In this document: piece by piece, positions 41,670 to 50,189 of the stretch
Layout of the letters: each line of letters starts with the position of its first letter
Position numbering within the stretch: position 1 is the first letter of the stretch
NCBI GenBank assembly: GCA_902588255.1
Contig: CACIOK010000001.1
Span: forward strand, 43,141-107,140
Direction: 5' to 3'
DNA length: 64,000 nucleotides
Origin: an uncultured Pelagibacteraceae bacterium
Lineage (GTDB): Bacteria > Pseudomonadota > Alphaproteobacteria > Pelagibacterales > Pelagibacteraceae
Position numbers and translations under genes: made by a program
The notes under the pieces: generated by a model
What the model was told of the DNA's origin: nothing
Databases searched by the model: none
What the model saw: the letters and a program-made list of their open reading frames with translations, nothing else

Positions 41670-42422
41670 CTATTTTTTTTCTTTAGGAGCTTCTTTTTTT
41701 TCGGGTGTTTTTTTATCACCATCTTTTTTGTCTTTATCAGCTTCCTTCTTATCGCCTTCGGCTGCTACTTTTGTTTCTCCTTCAGCTCCTTCTGTGCCTT
41801 CAGCTCCTTCTGCACCTTCTGTTCCTTCTGCTGTTCCTTCCGCAGGTTTTTCTGGTTCTTTAATAATAGTTGGTGCCGCTAAAGTAGCAATCACAAAATC
41901 ACGTCCCTGAATTGTTGGAGTAACATTTTCTGGTAATTTAATTGAAGAGATTTTAAAACTATCACCAATATCTACACCATCTAAATCTATAATTAGTTCT
42001 GTCGGTATATTTTCTGTAGGACACTTTAATTCAACTTTTCTTCTTACTATATTTAATACGCCTCCTCTTTTAAGGCCAGGTGATTTTTCATTATTAATAA
42101 ATTTAACAGGTATTTCTAAAATTATTTTAGTTCCTTCAACAATTCTTAAAAAATCTAAATGAATTGGTTCATCTGTAAGTATGTCATATTTAATTTCTCT
42201 AGGTAGTACTTTTTGATCTTTTCCATCAAGTTTAAGCGCTAATACATTTGATAAAAAGTTTTCTTTTTCTAATAGAATCTTAATTTCTTTTTTAGAAACA
42301 GAAACCTTTTGGTTTTGATCTTTTCCACCATATATTATTCCTGGCACTATACCTTTTTTTCTTAACGCGCCAAGCTCGCCTTTGGTATTCGTATTTCTAA
42401 TGGTTGCTTCAATTGAATTCAT
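41670..42422 (-). CDS. rplY: 50S ribosomal protein L25/Ctc with long charged tail
   Basis: L25 binds 5S rRNA. The 250-residue protein is of the TL5/CTC type: an L25 domain (about 1-95, with RKKGIVPGIIYGG) and a second beta-rich domain (about 96-190, with IPVKFINNEKSPGLKRGG). The last 55 residues are a low-complexity tail, first Glu-Gly-Ala-Thr repeats (EGTEGAEGAEGTEGAEGE), then a Lys/Asp/Glu-rich stretch ending KKEAPKEKK. A mixed-charge tail of this kind is common in alphaproteobacterial L25 but is long for such a compact genome. Confidence 0.94.
   Translation of the reverse strand: MNSIEATIRNTNTKGELGALRKKGIVPGIIYGGKDQNQKVSVSKKEIKILLEKENFLSNVLALKLDGKDQKVLPREIKYDILTDEPIHLDFLRIVEGTKIILEIPVKFINNEKSPGLKRGGVLNIVRRKVELKCPTENIPTELIIDLDGVDIGDSFKISSIKLPENVTPTIQGRDFVIATLAAPTIIKEPEKPAEGTAEGTEGAEGAEGTEGAEGETKVAAEGDKKEADKDKKDGDKKTPEKKEAPKEKK
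41770..41850 (-). repeat. tandem short repeats encoding the L25 tail
   Basis: This stretch is a degenerate tandem array built on Glu-Gly-Thr/Ala codons, visible on the plus strand as repeated CTTCTGTGC/CTTCAGCTC units. It encodes residues of the acidic repeat tail of rplY and is locally much richer in G+C than its surroundings. Repeat-number variation between strains is likely. Confidence 0.6.
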
Positions 42423-42435
42423 AAAAAAACAAGGT

Positions 42436-42463
42436 TTTATAACTTAAATAAAAAATAACTCAA
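42436..42463 (-). promoter_or_regulatory. sigma70-type promoter of rplY-pth-ychF
   Basis: On the minus strand TTGAGT (42463-42458) is followed after 16 bases by TATAAA (42441-42436), 13 bases before the rplY ATG. It lies in the 46-base gap after prs. No ribosome site is evident, so the leader would be very short. Confidence 0.4.
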
Positions 42464-42468
42464 GAAGA

Positions 42469-43401
42469 TTATTTGAACAAGTCAGAAACAGATGTAGAAT
42501 TAGATATTCGTTTAATCGCTTCACCCATTAAGTTTGAAATTGATAGCACTTCAATATTGTTTGCTGTATTAGTTTTGCCTATGTTATCTATTGTATCAGT
42601 AATTACTAATTTTTTTATTATTGAGTTTTTAATTTTTTTAACTGCATCACCACTTAAAACGCCATGAGTTATATATACATATACTTCTTTTGCACCTCTA
42701 TCTTTTAAAGCTTTTGCCGCATTAACAATTGTTCCGCCTGAGTCGATGATATCATCAACCAATATGCATGTTTTACCTTTAACATTTCCAATTACATTCA
42801 TTACTTGGGATTTCCCTGGAGCTGGTCTTCTTTTATCAACTATCGCTAAACCAACATCTAACAATTTTCCTAAAGCTCTTGCTCTTTCTGTTCCCCCAAC
42901 ATCAGGAGCAACACAAATAATATTTTTACTTTTAATATTTTTTTTAATATGTCTAGCAAAGATTGGAGTTCCAAATAAGTTATCTACTGGTATGTCAAAA
43001 AATCCCTGAATTTGTCCAGCATGCAAATCAACGGTTACAACTCTATCTGCTCCAGCTTTAGTTATTAAATTAGAAACCAGCTTGGCAGATATTGAAGTTC
43101 TTGGAACAACTTTTCTGTCTTGTCGAGCATAACCAAAATAAGGTATTACGGCAGTAATATTTTTTGCTGAAGATCTTTTAAGAGCATCTATACATAATAA
43201 TAATTCCATTAAATTATCATTGGCAGGTGAAGATATAGATTGTATTATGAAAATACTATTACCTCTTATATTTTCGTTTATTTCTACGTAAATTTCTCCA
43301 TCTGCAAATTTTCTAATACTTGAGTTTATTAATTTTGATTTTAAATTTTTAGCAATTTTTTTGCTTAGGTTTTTATTACTATTTCCAGTTAGCAATTTCA
43401 T
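42469..43401 (-). CDS. prs: ribose-phosphate pyrophosphokinase (PRPP synthetase)
   Basis: Prs makes PRPP from ribose-5-phosphate and ATP for nucleotide, histidine and tryptophan synthesis. The 310-residue protein has [16 protein letters not shown] near the start, [30 protein letters not shown] (the PRPP synthase signature) and the PRPP-binding loop [14 protein letters not shown]. The length is standard. It begins 9 bases after pgeF and precedes rplY, a common neighbour. Confidence 0.97.
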   Translation of the reverse strand: MKLLTGNSNKNLSKKIAKNLKSKLINSSIRKFADGEIYVEINENIRGNSIFIIQSISSPANDNLMELLLCIDALKRSSAKNITAVIPYFGYARQDRKVVPRTSISAKLVSNLITKAGADRVVTVDLHAGQIQGFFDIPVDNLFGTPIFARHIKKNIKSKNIICVAPDVGGTERARALGKLLDVGLAIVDKRRPAPGKSQVMNVIGNVKGKTCILVDDIIDSGGTIVNAAKALKDRGAKEVYVYITHGVLSGDAVKKIKNSIIKKLVITDTIDNIGKTNTANNIEVLSISNLMGEAIKRISNSTSVSDLFK

Positions 43402-43410
43402 TGAGATACC

Positions 43411-44172
43411 CTAATTAATCATAATTATTGAAATATTTCTACCATAATCATTTTCTTTTTTATGTATAGATCTTCTTGCGCTAAAAAAGTTATTTTTGTG
43501 ATTGTAAGTATCTTTATCAATAATATCTATTTTTTTTAACCCCAAACTTTTCAATTGGTAGTAAACATACTTATTTAGGCAAAAATATGTTTTATTTTTA
43601 ATTTTTTTGAAAAAAATTTCATTTTTTTTACTTTGCCTTAAAAATCTGGTTTTAAAATCTTTCCTAATTTCGTAACTTTTTTGAGAAATACATGGCCCTA
43701 TCGCTGCAATCAGATTTTTTGATTCGCAGCCATTTTTTAATAGAAATTTTACGACTTTTTTGACAATTCCTTTAAATGCACCTTTCCATCCAGCATGGAT
43801 AGCAGAAACAATTTTACGATTTTTATCATAAATTAATATCGGGACACAATCAGCAGTTAAAACCCCAATAATTAAATTTCTTTGATTTGTAACTAAAGCA
43901 TCACCTGTGAGTTTTGTTTTATATTTTTTATAATTTTTGCCTAAAAAATGAAACTTATTACTGTGTATTTGATTTAATAAAATAAGCTTTTCGTAATAAG
44001 GACTAAGTTTTTTGCAAGCAATTTCAAGGTTTTTACTAACGTTTTTTTTGTTATCTGCAGATCCTATACCGCAGTTTAAACTTTTATATATTCCTTTTGA
44101 TTTACCACCTTTACTATTAAAGAATCCATGTTGTAATGCTCTATATTTTGAGAGTTTTTTAGATTTTATCAA
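43411..44172 (-). CDS. pgeF: PgeF/YfiH multicopper-fold protein (peptidoglycan editing / purine nucleoside phosphorylase)
   Basis: Members of this family (formerly laccase domain DUF152) act on purine nucleosides and on misincorporated muropeptides. The 253-residue protein has LNQIHSNKFHF, VLTADCVPILIYD with the metal cysteine, SAIHAGWKGAFKGI with the metal histidine, and AIGPCISQKSYEI. These are all family signatures. It overlaps the midA-like gene by 4 bases. The order lgt-midA-pgeF is conserved in Alphaproteobacteria. Confidence 0.88.
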   Translation of the reverse strand: MIKSKKLSKYRALQHGFFNSKGGKSKGIYKSLNCGIGSADNKKNVSKNLEIACKKLSPYYEKLILLNQIHSNKFHFLGKNYKKYKTKLTGDALVTNQRNLIIGVLTADCVPILIYDKNRKIVSAIHAGWKGAFKGIVKKVVKFLLKNGCESKNLIAAIGPCISQKSYEIRKDFKTRFLRQSKKNEIFFKKIKNKTYFCLNKYVYYQLKSLGLKKIDIIDKDTYNHKNNFFSARRSIHKKENDYGRNISIIMIN

Positions 44173-45221
44173 TTTTTAAATCCTATTTTGAATGTTATAT
44201 TTTTTTTAGATACAAACATAACTTTGAATAATTTTCCCATTTCATTTTCGTCGATTAATTTTTTAATTCTAAAATATATATTTGCTTTTTCAGAAAATTG
44301 TAAATTTTTTGAAATTATTTCAGCCCTTTCTAATATACCTAGTTCTTGTAAAAAATTTTTTTGACTCGTTATTCCATTAACTTTTAATCCAAATTTTTTT
44401 ACAATTTTTTCAAAGAGTTTAAAGCTTATATCGTAAGATATATCAGACTTACCAAAGTTTTCTAAAATATTGCTCAGCTTATGTTTTGAAATAGATTTAA
44501 GAGTATTTTTCATTTTCTCATCCGTATACCCATAATCTATGATTAATATGCCCCCACCTTTATTTTTTATTATTTTGGAGATAAATTTCAAATACTTTAT
44601 AGAAGATGGTGAATATTCAATGAATTTTTGCTTATGAGATATTTTAAAACCAATCTTTTTTTCGAATTTTTTTATATTTATTAATTTATCTACAAATTTT
44701 GGTTTTTCTAACTTTGAAAATTTTACATTTTTTTCATACCATTTATCTTTTTTTTTAACTAACTGCTTTACAGGTAAAGCATCAAAAAATTCATTTGCAA
44801 TAAATATTGTTGGTAAATTTGATAAAGAACTTAAATTATTTATCCAGTTTACATTATAATGTTCTAATTTTTTTTTTTGTATTTTTTTTAAGTAAATACT
44901 TTTTTCTAAAATACTAATTTTACAAGATTTTTTTAGCAACGGGAATTTTTCAAATGTTTTAAGTATTTGCAAAATCATCTCTCCGTTACCGGCACCAAGC
45001 TCCACAAGATTAAATTTTTTTGGAGATTTTAAATTTTTCCAGAATAAAGCTATCCAGATTGCAATCATTTCAGAAAATAATATAGAAATATTAGGCGAAG
45101 TAATATAATCACCGCTTTTTCCAAAAGGGTCAACATTCATGTAATAACCAGACTTTTTATTGTATAAAGCTTCAAAAATGTATTTGTCTAGTGTGAAAGT
45201 TTTATCTTTTCTAAGCAGCAT
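44169..45221 (-). CDS. SAM-dependent methyltransferase, MidA/NDUFAF7 family
   Basis: A 350-residue protein of the DUF185 family. The mitochondrial homologue NDUFAF7/MidA methylates an arginine in complex I subunit NDUFS2 during assembly, so a similar role for the bacterial respiratory complex I is plausible. Signatures are YYMNVDPFGKSGDYITSPNIS, the SAM motif NLVELGAGNGEMILQIL, IFIANEFFDALPVKQ, and GILIIDYGYTD. It overlaps lgt by 11 bases and pgeF by 4. Confidence 0.9.
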   Translation of the reverse strand: MLLRKDKTFTLDKYIFEALYNKKSGYYMNVDPFGKSGDYITSPNISILFSEMIAIWIALFWKNLKSPKKFNLVELGAGNGEMILQILKTFEKFPLLKKSCKISILEKSIYLKKIQKKKLEHYNVNWINNLSSLSNLPTIFIANEFFDALPVKQLVKKKDKWYEKNVKFSKLEKPKFVDKLINIKKFEKKIGFKISHKQKFIEYSPSSIKYLKFISKIIKNKGGGILIIDYGYTDEKMKNTLKSISKHKLSNILENFGKSDISYDISFKLFEKIVKKFGLKVNGITSQKNFLQELGILERAEIISKNLQFSEKANIYFRIKKLIDENEMGKLFKVMFVSKKNITFKIGFKN

Positions 45222-45984
45222 TATTTTTTTTTAAAAATAAACAAATTCCCAAAACAAAGAAGATAATGCTAAGAACCTGTCCTAAACTTAAATTAAAAAT
45301 AATATAACCGATTTGTACATCTGGTACTCTAAAAAACTCCATTAAAAATCTAAAAAGAGAATATAATATTAAAAAAAATGCAGAAATCAAACCAGGCTCG
45401 GTAAATATTTTTTTTGTATACATATAATTTAACAAAATAAATAATATTACACCTTCTAAAATTGCTTCATAAATTTGCGAGGGATGCCTTTGAATACTAT
45501 CAATAGCTAAAAATTTAACAGACCACAAAACATCTGTTTCTTTTCCGTAAAGTTCTGAATTAATAAAATTTGCTAATCTACCAAAAAAAATACCTATAGG
45601 AGCAACTAAAGAAATTAAATCTAAAAAAATAAATGCATTTATTTTATGTTTTTTACTATAAAAAAAAACTGCAATAATCACTCCAATCAAACCTCCATGA
45701 AATGACATTCCTCCATTCCAAATCATAAAAATTTCAGAAGTATTTTCTAAATAATATTTAAAGTTATAAATAAATACATAACCTAATCTTCCACCTATAA
45801 TGACTCCAAAGATTATGTAGATTATTGAATCATCAAATAAATTAAGAATTTTGTTGTCTTGAATTAATTTTTTTTTACAGTAGCTCCAGCCCAATACAAT
45901 TCCTAGAATATATGAAATTGAGTACCATTTAATTTGTAATGAAAAAAAACTGAATGCAACCGGGTCAAAATTGTTTATAAACAT
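45211..45984 (-). CDS. lgt: prolipoprotein diacylglyceryl transferase
   Basis: Lgt attaches diacylglycerol to the lipobox cysteine of prolipoproteins in the inner membrane. The 257-residue protein has seven hydrophobic segments and the signatures ISYILGIVLGW, GGMSFHGGLIGVI (HGGL motif), IGIFFGRLANFINSELYGKETD split as FFGRLANFINSE and LYGKETD, and RHPSQIYEAILEG. It is divergent from the UbiK-like gene across 45 bases. Confidence 0.96.
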   Translation of the reverse strand: MFINNFDPVAFSFFSLQIKWYSISYILGIVLGWSYCKKKLIQDNKILNLFDDSIIYIIFGVIIGGRLGYVFIYNFKYYLENTSEIFMIWNGGMSFHGGLIGVIIAVFFYSKKHKINAFIFLDLISLVAPIGIFFGRLANFINSELYGKETDVLWSVKFLAIDSIQRHPSQIYEAILEGVILFILLNYMYTKKIFTEPGLISAFFLILYSLFRFLMEFFRVPDVQIGYIIFNLSLGQVLSIIFFVLGICLFLKKNNAA

Positions 45985-46029
45985 TTTAATTATATAAATT
46001 TAGAGTATATTAGATTTTTAAAGGAATGT

Positions 46030-46281
46030 ATGTCAAAATCAAAATTTGTAATTGATAAATTGGCCAAATTATTTGAACAGGGACTTGTATCTTACAAAGA
46101 TTTAAGTGATGAAATTTTAAATATTCTAAGATCAAAAAGAGATGAGATAATTTTCAAGATGAAAATAACTAGTAAAGAAGAAACAGAAGTACAAAATAGA
46201 AGAATTGAAAATTTAGAAAAAAAATTAGAAAAAATTGAAAAGAGTATTAAAGTAAAATCTAAAAGGGGAAAAAAACTTTAA
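46030..46281 (+). CDS. UbiK / BMFP family coiled-coil accessory factor
   Basis: A small 83-residue protein with an N-terminal amphipathic part (MSKSKFVIDKLAKLFEQGL), then RSKRDEIIFKMKITSKEETEVQ and a C-terminal coiled coil (NRRIENLEKKLEKIEKSIK) with a basic tail. This is the BMFP family; E. coli UbiK is an accessory factor of the ubiquinone biosynthesis complex, and others bind membranes. An AAGGA site precedes the ATG. The last 23 bases overlap the end of the convergent sensor kinase. Confidence 0.8.
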   Translation: MSKSKFVIDKLAKLFEQGLVSYKDLSDEILNILRSKRDEIIFKMKITSKEETEVQNRRIENLEKKLEKIEKSIKVKSKRGKKL

Positions 46282-47572
46282 CTCTTAGTCCTTTCATTGG
46301 CGATATATCCAAGGTTATATTTCCCCCATGAGATCTAATAATGTCCGATGCAATTGATAAACCAAGACCAACACTTGATTTTGAGTCTCCTCGACTTTTA
46401 TTTATTTTGTAAAATGGTTTAAATACGTTTTCATGCTCTTTTTTATCTATTCCTGGTCCATTGTCATCAATAATTATAATGTTATGATTATTACTTTTTG
46501 TTAGTTGGATATGAACTTTATTCGCATATTTAATACTATTATCAATTAAATTATTTATACATCTTATTACTAAGTTTTTTCTACCATCCATAAATATATT
46601 TTTGTTGATTTCTGAGCTTATATTTTTATTTTCATATTTTTTAATAATATCAATTATTAAATTGGTTAAATTGAAATTTTCATTCTTTTCTAAAGAGCGA
46701 GAGCTTGCAAACTGTAAATACTCATTAAGCATTTTTTCCATTTCTGAGACATCATTTGATAATTTCTTTGAAATTTCTTTGTCTTTGATTAATGCAAGCT
46801 GTAATTTCATTCTTGTTAAAGGAGTTCTAAGGTCGTGGCTAATTCCAGATAACATTTCCGATCTTTGGTTTAAATGTTTCATTATCCTTTTTCTCATTTT
46901 ATCAAATTCGTATCCAGCTTGTCTAATTTCTAAAGCACCAGATGGTCTAAATTCATCAACATTTTCACCCCTACCAAATTTTGCTGAAGCTTTAGCTAAA
47001 TTGATAATTGGTCTGGTTTGATTTTTTAAAAATATTAGAGCAATTATAATTAATAAAAAGGCTGGAAAAGTTATCCACATGGCAAAAATTCTTGCCGAGG
47101 AGTTTGTTACTCTATCCTTAGGAACAATGAATTGAAAATATCCATTTAAATATTTTATTTTTAAATCAATTAATTCTTTCATAGAAGTTGTATCGAACCA
47201 ATGGCCAGCAAACTGAGATTTAAGTTCTCTTCTTAACGTTCTATCCATTGGACTAAACCATCTTTCATGATCATCTTTTGGCAAAGCTTTGTGAGGAAAA
47301 TATTTAACTTTTAAATTATGCGCCTCTGAAAAAAGATTCGTTAAAGAGTCTTTATTGTATTGCTCGTTATCGTATGCATCTATAAAAAACTTAATTTCAC
47401 CTACAAGAGCTCTTGTCATTCCTTTATTAGTTTTTATCCAAAGACTATCAAAAAAAACTATGGAGATTATTATTTGCAAGATAATAATTGGAGTCGCAAC
47501 AATAAGTAAAGCTCTGTAAAATAATTGTTTTGGCAGTAAATTTTTTATGAACTTATTCAACCCATAAAACAT
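46259..47572 (-). CDS. envZ: EnvZ-like sensor histidine kinase
   Basis: A membrane sensor kinase of 437 residues. Helices lie at about 20-42 and 165-183, enclosing a periplasmic sensor region of about 120 residues. A HAMP segment follows (RPIINLAKASAKFGRGENV), then the H-box with H246 (LSGISHDLRTPLTRMKLQL), N-box INNLIDNSIKYAN, G1 DDNGPGIDKKEHE, and G2 SVGLGLSIASDI. The start overlaps the response regulator gene by 20 bases, so the pair is certain. The stimulus is not readable from sequence; SAR11 genomes have very few two-component systems, which gives this one weight. Confidence 0.9.
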   Translation of the reverse strand: MFYGLNKFIKNLLPKQLFYRALLIVATPIIILQIIISIVFFDSLWIKTNKGMTRALVGEIKFFIDAYDNEQYNKDSLTNLFSEAHNLKVKYFPHKALPKDDHERWFSPMDRTLRRELKSQFAGHWFDTTSMKELIDLKIKYLNGYFQFIVPKDRVTNSSARIFAMWITFPAFLLIIIALIFLKNQTRPIINLAKASAKFGRGENVDEFRPSGALEIRQAGYEFDKMRKRIMKHLNQRSEMLSGISHDLRTPLTRMKLQLALIKDKEISKKLSNDVSEMEKMLNEYLQFASSRSLEKNENFNLTNLIIDIIKKYENKNISSEINKNIFMDGRKNLVIRCINNLIDNSIKYANKVHIQLTKSNNHNIIIIDDNGPGIDKKEHENVFKPFYKINKSRGDSKSSVGLGLSIASDIIRSHGGNITLDISPMKGLRVKVFFPF

Positions 47573-48230
47573 AACCAGCTCCTCTTATTGTTTGAAGATA
47601 TTTTGGATTTTTTGGATCAATTTCAATTTTTTTTCTAAGTCTTGTTATTATAACATCTACCGATCTTTCTTTATCAATGTTAATTAAGTTTCCAATGGAC
47701 TCCCTTGAAAAAGTTTCACCAGGTGCATTAATCATTTTTTCAAGAATGATTTTTTCAGTGTTGTTTATTTTGAATTCATTATTATTTTTAACAATTAGCA
47801 ATTTATTTAGATCGATTTTAATATTATCAAACTCCACGAATTTTTTCTGGTATTTGCTTTTGGTTTTATTTAAAATATTTTTTATTCTAAGTACAAGTTC
47901 TTTTGGCTCAAAAGGTTTAGGTAGATAATCATCAGCACCTATTTCTAATCCTTCAACTCTTTCTTCGGTCTCTCCTCTTGCAGTTAATAAAATAATAGGA
48001 GTATTAATTTTTTCTTTATTTTCTATTGTAAACTCCAATCCACTTTTTCCAGGCATCATTACATCCAAAACAATTAAATCAAATTTTATGATAGAAGTTT
48101 TTTCTTTAGCATCCTCAGCGCTGATAGCAGTGGTAATTAAGTAATTATTTTCATTTAAGTATTGTTTAACTAAGTTTCTTATACCCTCATCATCATCAAC
48201 AACTAGAATATGTGCATCAAATTTATTCAT
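47553..48230 (-). CDS. ompR: OmpR-family response regulator
   Basis: A 225-residue DNA-binding regulator partnered with the kinase downstream. The receiver domain has the acidic pocket VVDDDEG and phosphorylation site D56 in DLIVLDVMMPGKSG, with LLTARGETEERVEG and YLPKPFEPKELVLRI. The winged-helix C-terminal domain includes SVDVIITRLRKKIE and YLQTIRGAGYVLW. In Rhodobacter the homologous pair with a MarR protein is called PetR/PetP. It overlaps marR by 8 bases and envZ by 20. Confidence 0.92.
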   Translation of the reverse strand: MNKFDAHILVVDDDEGIRNLVKQYLNENNYLITTAISAEDAKEKTSIIKFDLIVLDVMMPGKSGLEFTIENKEKINTPIILLTARGETEERVEGLEIGADDYLPKPFEPKELVLRIKNILNKTKSKYQKKFVEFDNIKIDLNKLLIVKNNNEFKINNTEKIILEKMINAPGETFSRESIGNLINIDKERSVDVIITRLRKKIEIDPKNPKYLQTIRGAGYVLWVE

Positions 48231-48660
48231 TAATTATTTTTTTTAAAACATTATCAAAAAATAAAACTTCCTCTGATTTAGAACTTAAGAAAGCTTTATA
48301 AATTCTTTTTTTTTGTACAGAAAAAATTTCATTAAAAAGTTTTTGTCCTTTTTCATTTAAAAAAACATGTTTTAGTCTGCTATCTCTTTTATCTTTTTCA
48401 AAAGAAATAACATCAAGTTTAATTAAATCTTTCAAAATTCTGTTTAAACTTTGTTTAGTAACTTTGAGTTTTTTTAAAAGTTCAGAAACTGTAATTCCTT
48501 CATATATTGACAAAAGGTGAATAACCTTATGATGGGCTATTCCTATTGAATGCTTTTCTAAAACTTTTTTTGCATCTCCAAAAGACTCCCTGTATCCCAT
48601 GAACAGTTTTTCAACAAATCCTTTTAATTGATCATCTTTTAAATATAAAAGTTCTTTCAT
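48223..48660 (-). CDS. MarR-family transcriptional regulator (PetP-like)
   Basis: A 145-residue winged-helix regulator. It has GIAHHKVIHLLSIYEGITVSELLKKLKVTKQSLNRILKDL written here in parts (ITVSELLKKLKVTKQSLNR; ILKDLIKLDVI): the helix-turn-helix, and KDKRDSRLKHVFLNEKGQKL, the MarR wing. It heads the marR-ompR-envZ group and is divergent from ilvE across 64 bases, so it may control both sides. The ligand is unknown. Confidence 0.88.
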   Translation of the reverse strand: MKELLYLKDDQLKGFVEKLFMGYRESFGDAKKVLEKHSIGIAHHKVIHLLSIYEGITVSELLKKLKVTKQSLNRILKDLIKLDVISFEKDKRDSRLKHVFLNEKGQKLFNEIFSVQKKRIYKAFLSSKSEEVLFFDNVLKKIINE

Positions 48661-48675
48661 AATTGGTAAGTTATA

Positions 48676-48703
48676 TTGACATATTATAGATACAAAGATA
48701 TTT
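48676..48703 (+). promoter_or_regulatory. possible ilvE promoter with overlapping divergent marR -10
   Basis: In the 64-base divergent gap a perfect TTGACA lies at 48676-48681 on the plus strand, with a weak ATATTT-like -10 at 48698-48703. On the minus strand TATAAT occurs at 48688-48683, suitable for marR. The two promoters would therefore overlap and compete, so a MarR protein bound here could regulate both. Confidence 0.35.
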
Positions 48704-48724
48704 TTTTAAAAAAATAAATCTTTA

Positions 48725-49606
48725 ATGATAACTTACGATAAAAGATCAGGTAAAATCTGGTATAATAATGAACTGGTTGATTGGGGTGATGTTAAACTTC
48801 ATGTTTTAAGTCACGGTTTGCATTATGCAAGCTGTGTATTTGAGGGAGAAAGAGTTTATGACGGGGCCATTTTTAAACTTGAAGAACATACATCAAGATT
48901 TTTCCACTCAGCAAAAAGAATGGGCTTTCAAATACCTTATTCAGAAAAAGAAATAAATAATGCCTGTAATAAAATAATTTCAGTTCAAAATGTTCAAAAT
49001 GGTTATGTTAGACCAGTTGCATGGAGAGGTAGTGAGATGATGGCTATTTCTGCGCAGCAAACAAAAATTCATGTTGCAATAGCAACTTGGGAATGGGGAT
49101 CTTATTTTGATCCTAAACTTAAAGTTGAAGGTATAAAATTAAATATTTCTAAATGGAGAAGACCTGCGCCAGATACAATACCTTGGGATACAAAAGCCTC
49201 AGGTTTATATATGATTTGTACTTTATCTAAACATGAAGCCGAACAGCAAGGATTTACAGATTCACTCATGTTAGACCACGAAGGCAATGTTGCGGAAGCT
49301 ACTGGAGCTAATGTTTTTTTTAAAGATAGCGAGGGAAGTTTGCATACGCCTACGCCAGATTCTTTTTTAGATGGTATTACTAGAAGGACAGTAATTGAAA
49401 TTGCAAAATCAAAAAAAATTAAGGTTATTGAAAGAAAAATATCACCTGATGAATTGTCAAAATTTGTTGGATGTTTTTTAACAGGAACAGCAGCCGAAGT
49501 AACCCCAGTTTCGTGTATTGATAAATATAAATTTAAAGTTTGTGATACAATTTTGGATTTAAATGAAAGCTATCAGGCATTAGTTAGAAAAAAAAAAGCA
49601 GCTTAA
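48725..49606 (+). CDS. ilvE: branched-chain amino acid aminotransferase
   Basis: IlvE transfers amino groups between glutamate and the keto acids of leucine, isoleucine and valine. The 293-residue protein is a fold-type IV PLP enzyme: VLSHGLHYASCVFEGERVYDG near 27-47, the catalytic lysine K157 in IPWDTKASGLYM, and the pyrophosphate loops EATGANVFF and FLTGTAAEVTPV. Its stop interlocks with that of pgsA in TTAA at 49603-49606. Confidence 0.95.
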   Translation: MITYDKRSGKIWYNNELVDWGDVKLHVLSHGLHYASCVFEGERVYDGAIFKLEEHTSRFFHSAKRMGFQIPYSEKEINNACNKIISVQNVQNGYVRPVAWRGSEMMAISAQQTKIHVAIATWEWGSYFDPKLKVEGIKLNISKWRRPAPDTIPWDTKASGLYMICTLSKHEAEQQGFTDSLMLDHEGNVAEATGANVFFKDSEGSLHTPTPDSFLDGITRRTVIEIAKSKKIKVIERKISPDELSKFVGCFLTGTAAEVTPVSCIDKYKFKVCDTILDLNESYQALVRKKKAA

Positions 49607-50187
49607 TTTTTTTCATCTTCAGATATTGCGTGATCTATCCCTTTTATTATATATTCATAGCCTGTGTACAAAGTTAAAAATGCAGAAAACCATAATAAAA
49701 TTATTCCTATAGTTTGAGCATCATAATCTTGAAAATTTATTATTTTTTTTCCTGTTTCGCCTGTTAACAAAATTGCAATAGAAAACATTTGTAAGAAAGT
49801 TTTTAATTTTGCTAAGTTTGAAACTGGTAATTTTATCTGTCCTTTGGCTAAAAATTCTCTTAAACCAGATATTAAAATTTCTCTTGTTAAGATTATAATA
49901 GCTGCAATTACTTCAAAATTTTTAATTGTTCCATTCATTACTAAAAGTATGAGTGCAGCAGCAACAATGATTTTGTCTGCTATTGGATCTAAAAGTTCTC
50001 CTAGCTTAGACTCTTCTTGAAACATTCTTGCTAATAATCCATCTAGAAAATCAGTGAATGAAGCTATAATAAATAGAGCAAAAGGAATTACATCCCCATA
50101 TAAACCTGGAAGATAAAAAGAAAAAACAAAAATAGGAACAATTATTATTCTGCCGATAGTTAGTATATTTGGTATTTTTATTTTCAT
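49603..50187 (-). CDS. pgsA: CDP-diacylglycerol-glycerol-3-phosphate 3-phosphatidyltransferase
   Basis: PgsA makes phosphatidylglycerol phosphate, the precursor of phosphatidylglycerol and cardiolipin. The 194-residue membrane protein has PNILTIGRIIIVPIF at the N-terminus and the CDP-alcohol transferase motif (D-x2-D-G-x2-A-R-x8-G-x3-D-x3-D), here from TDFLDGLLARMF to KLGELLDPIADK. It lies 2 bases after uvrC, a neighbour seen in many proteobacteria. Confidence 0.95.
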   Translation of the reverse strand: MKIKIPNILTIGRIIIVPIFVFSFYLPGLYGDVIPFALFIIASFTDFLDGLLARMFQEESKLGELLDPIADKIIVAAALILLVMNGTIKNFEVIAAIIILTREILISGLREFLAKGQIKLPVSNLAKLKTFLQMFSIAILLTGETGKKIINFQDYDAQTIGIILLWFSAFLTLYTGYEYIIKGIDHAISEDEKN

Positions 50188-50189
50188 AA

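Noticed and set aside
41770-41850. CRISPR-like or satellite repeat
   Set aside because: The repeats are short, contiguous and in frame within rplY; there are no spacers and no cas genes.
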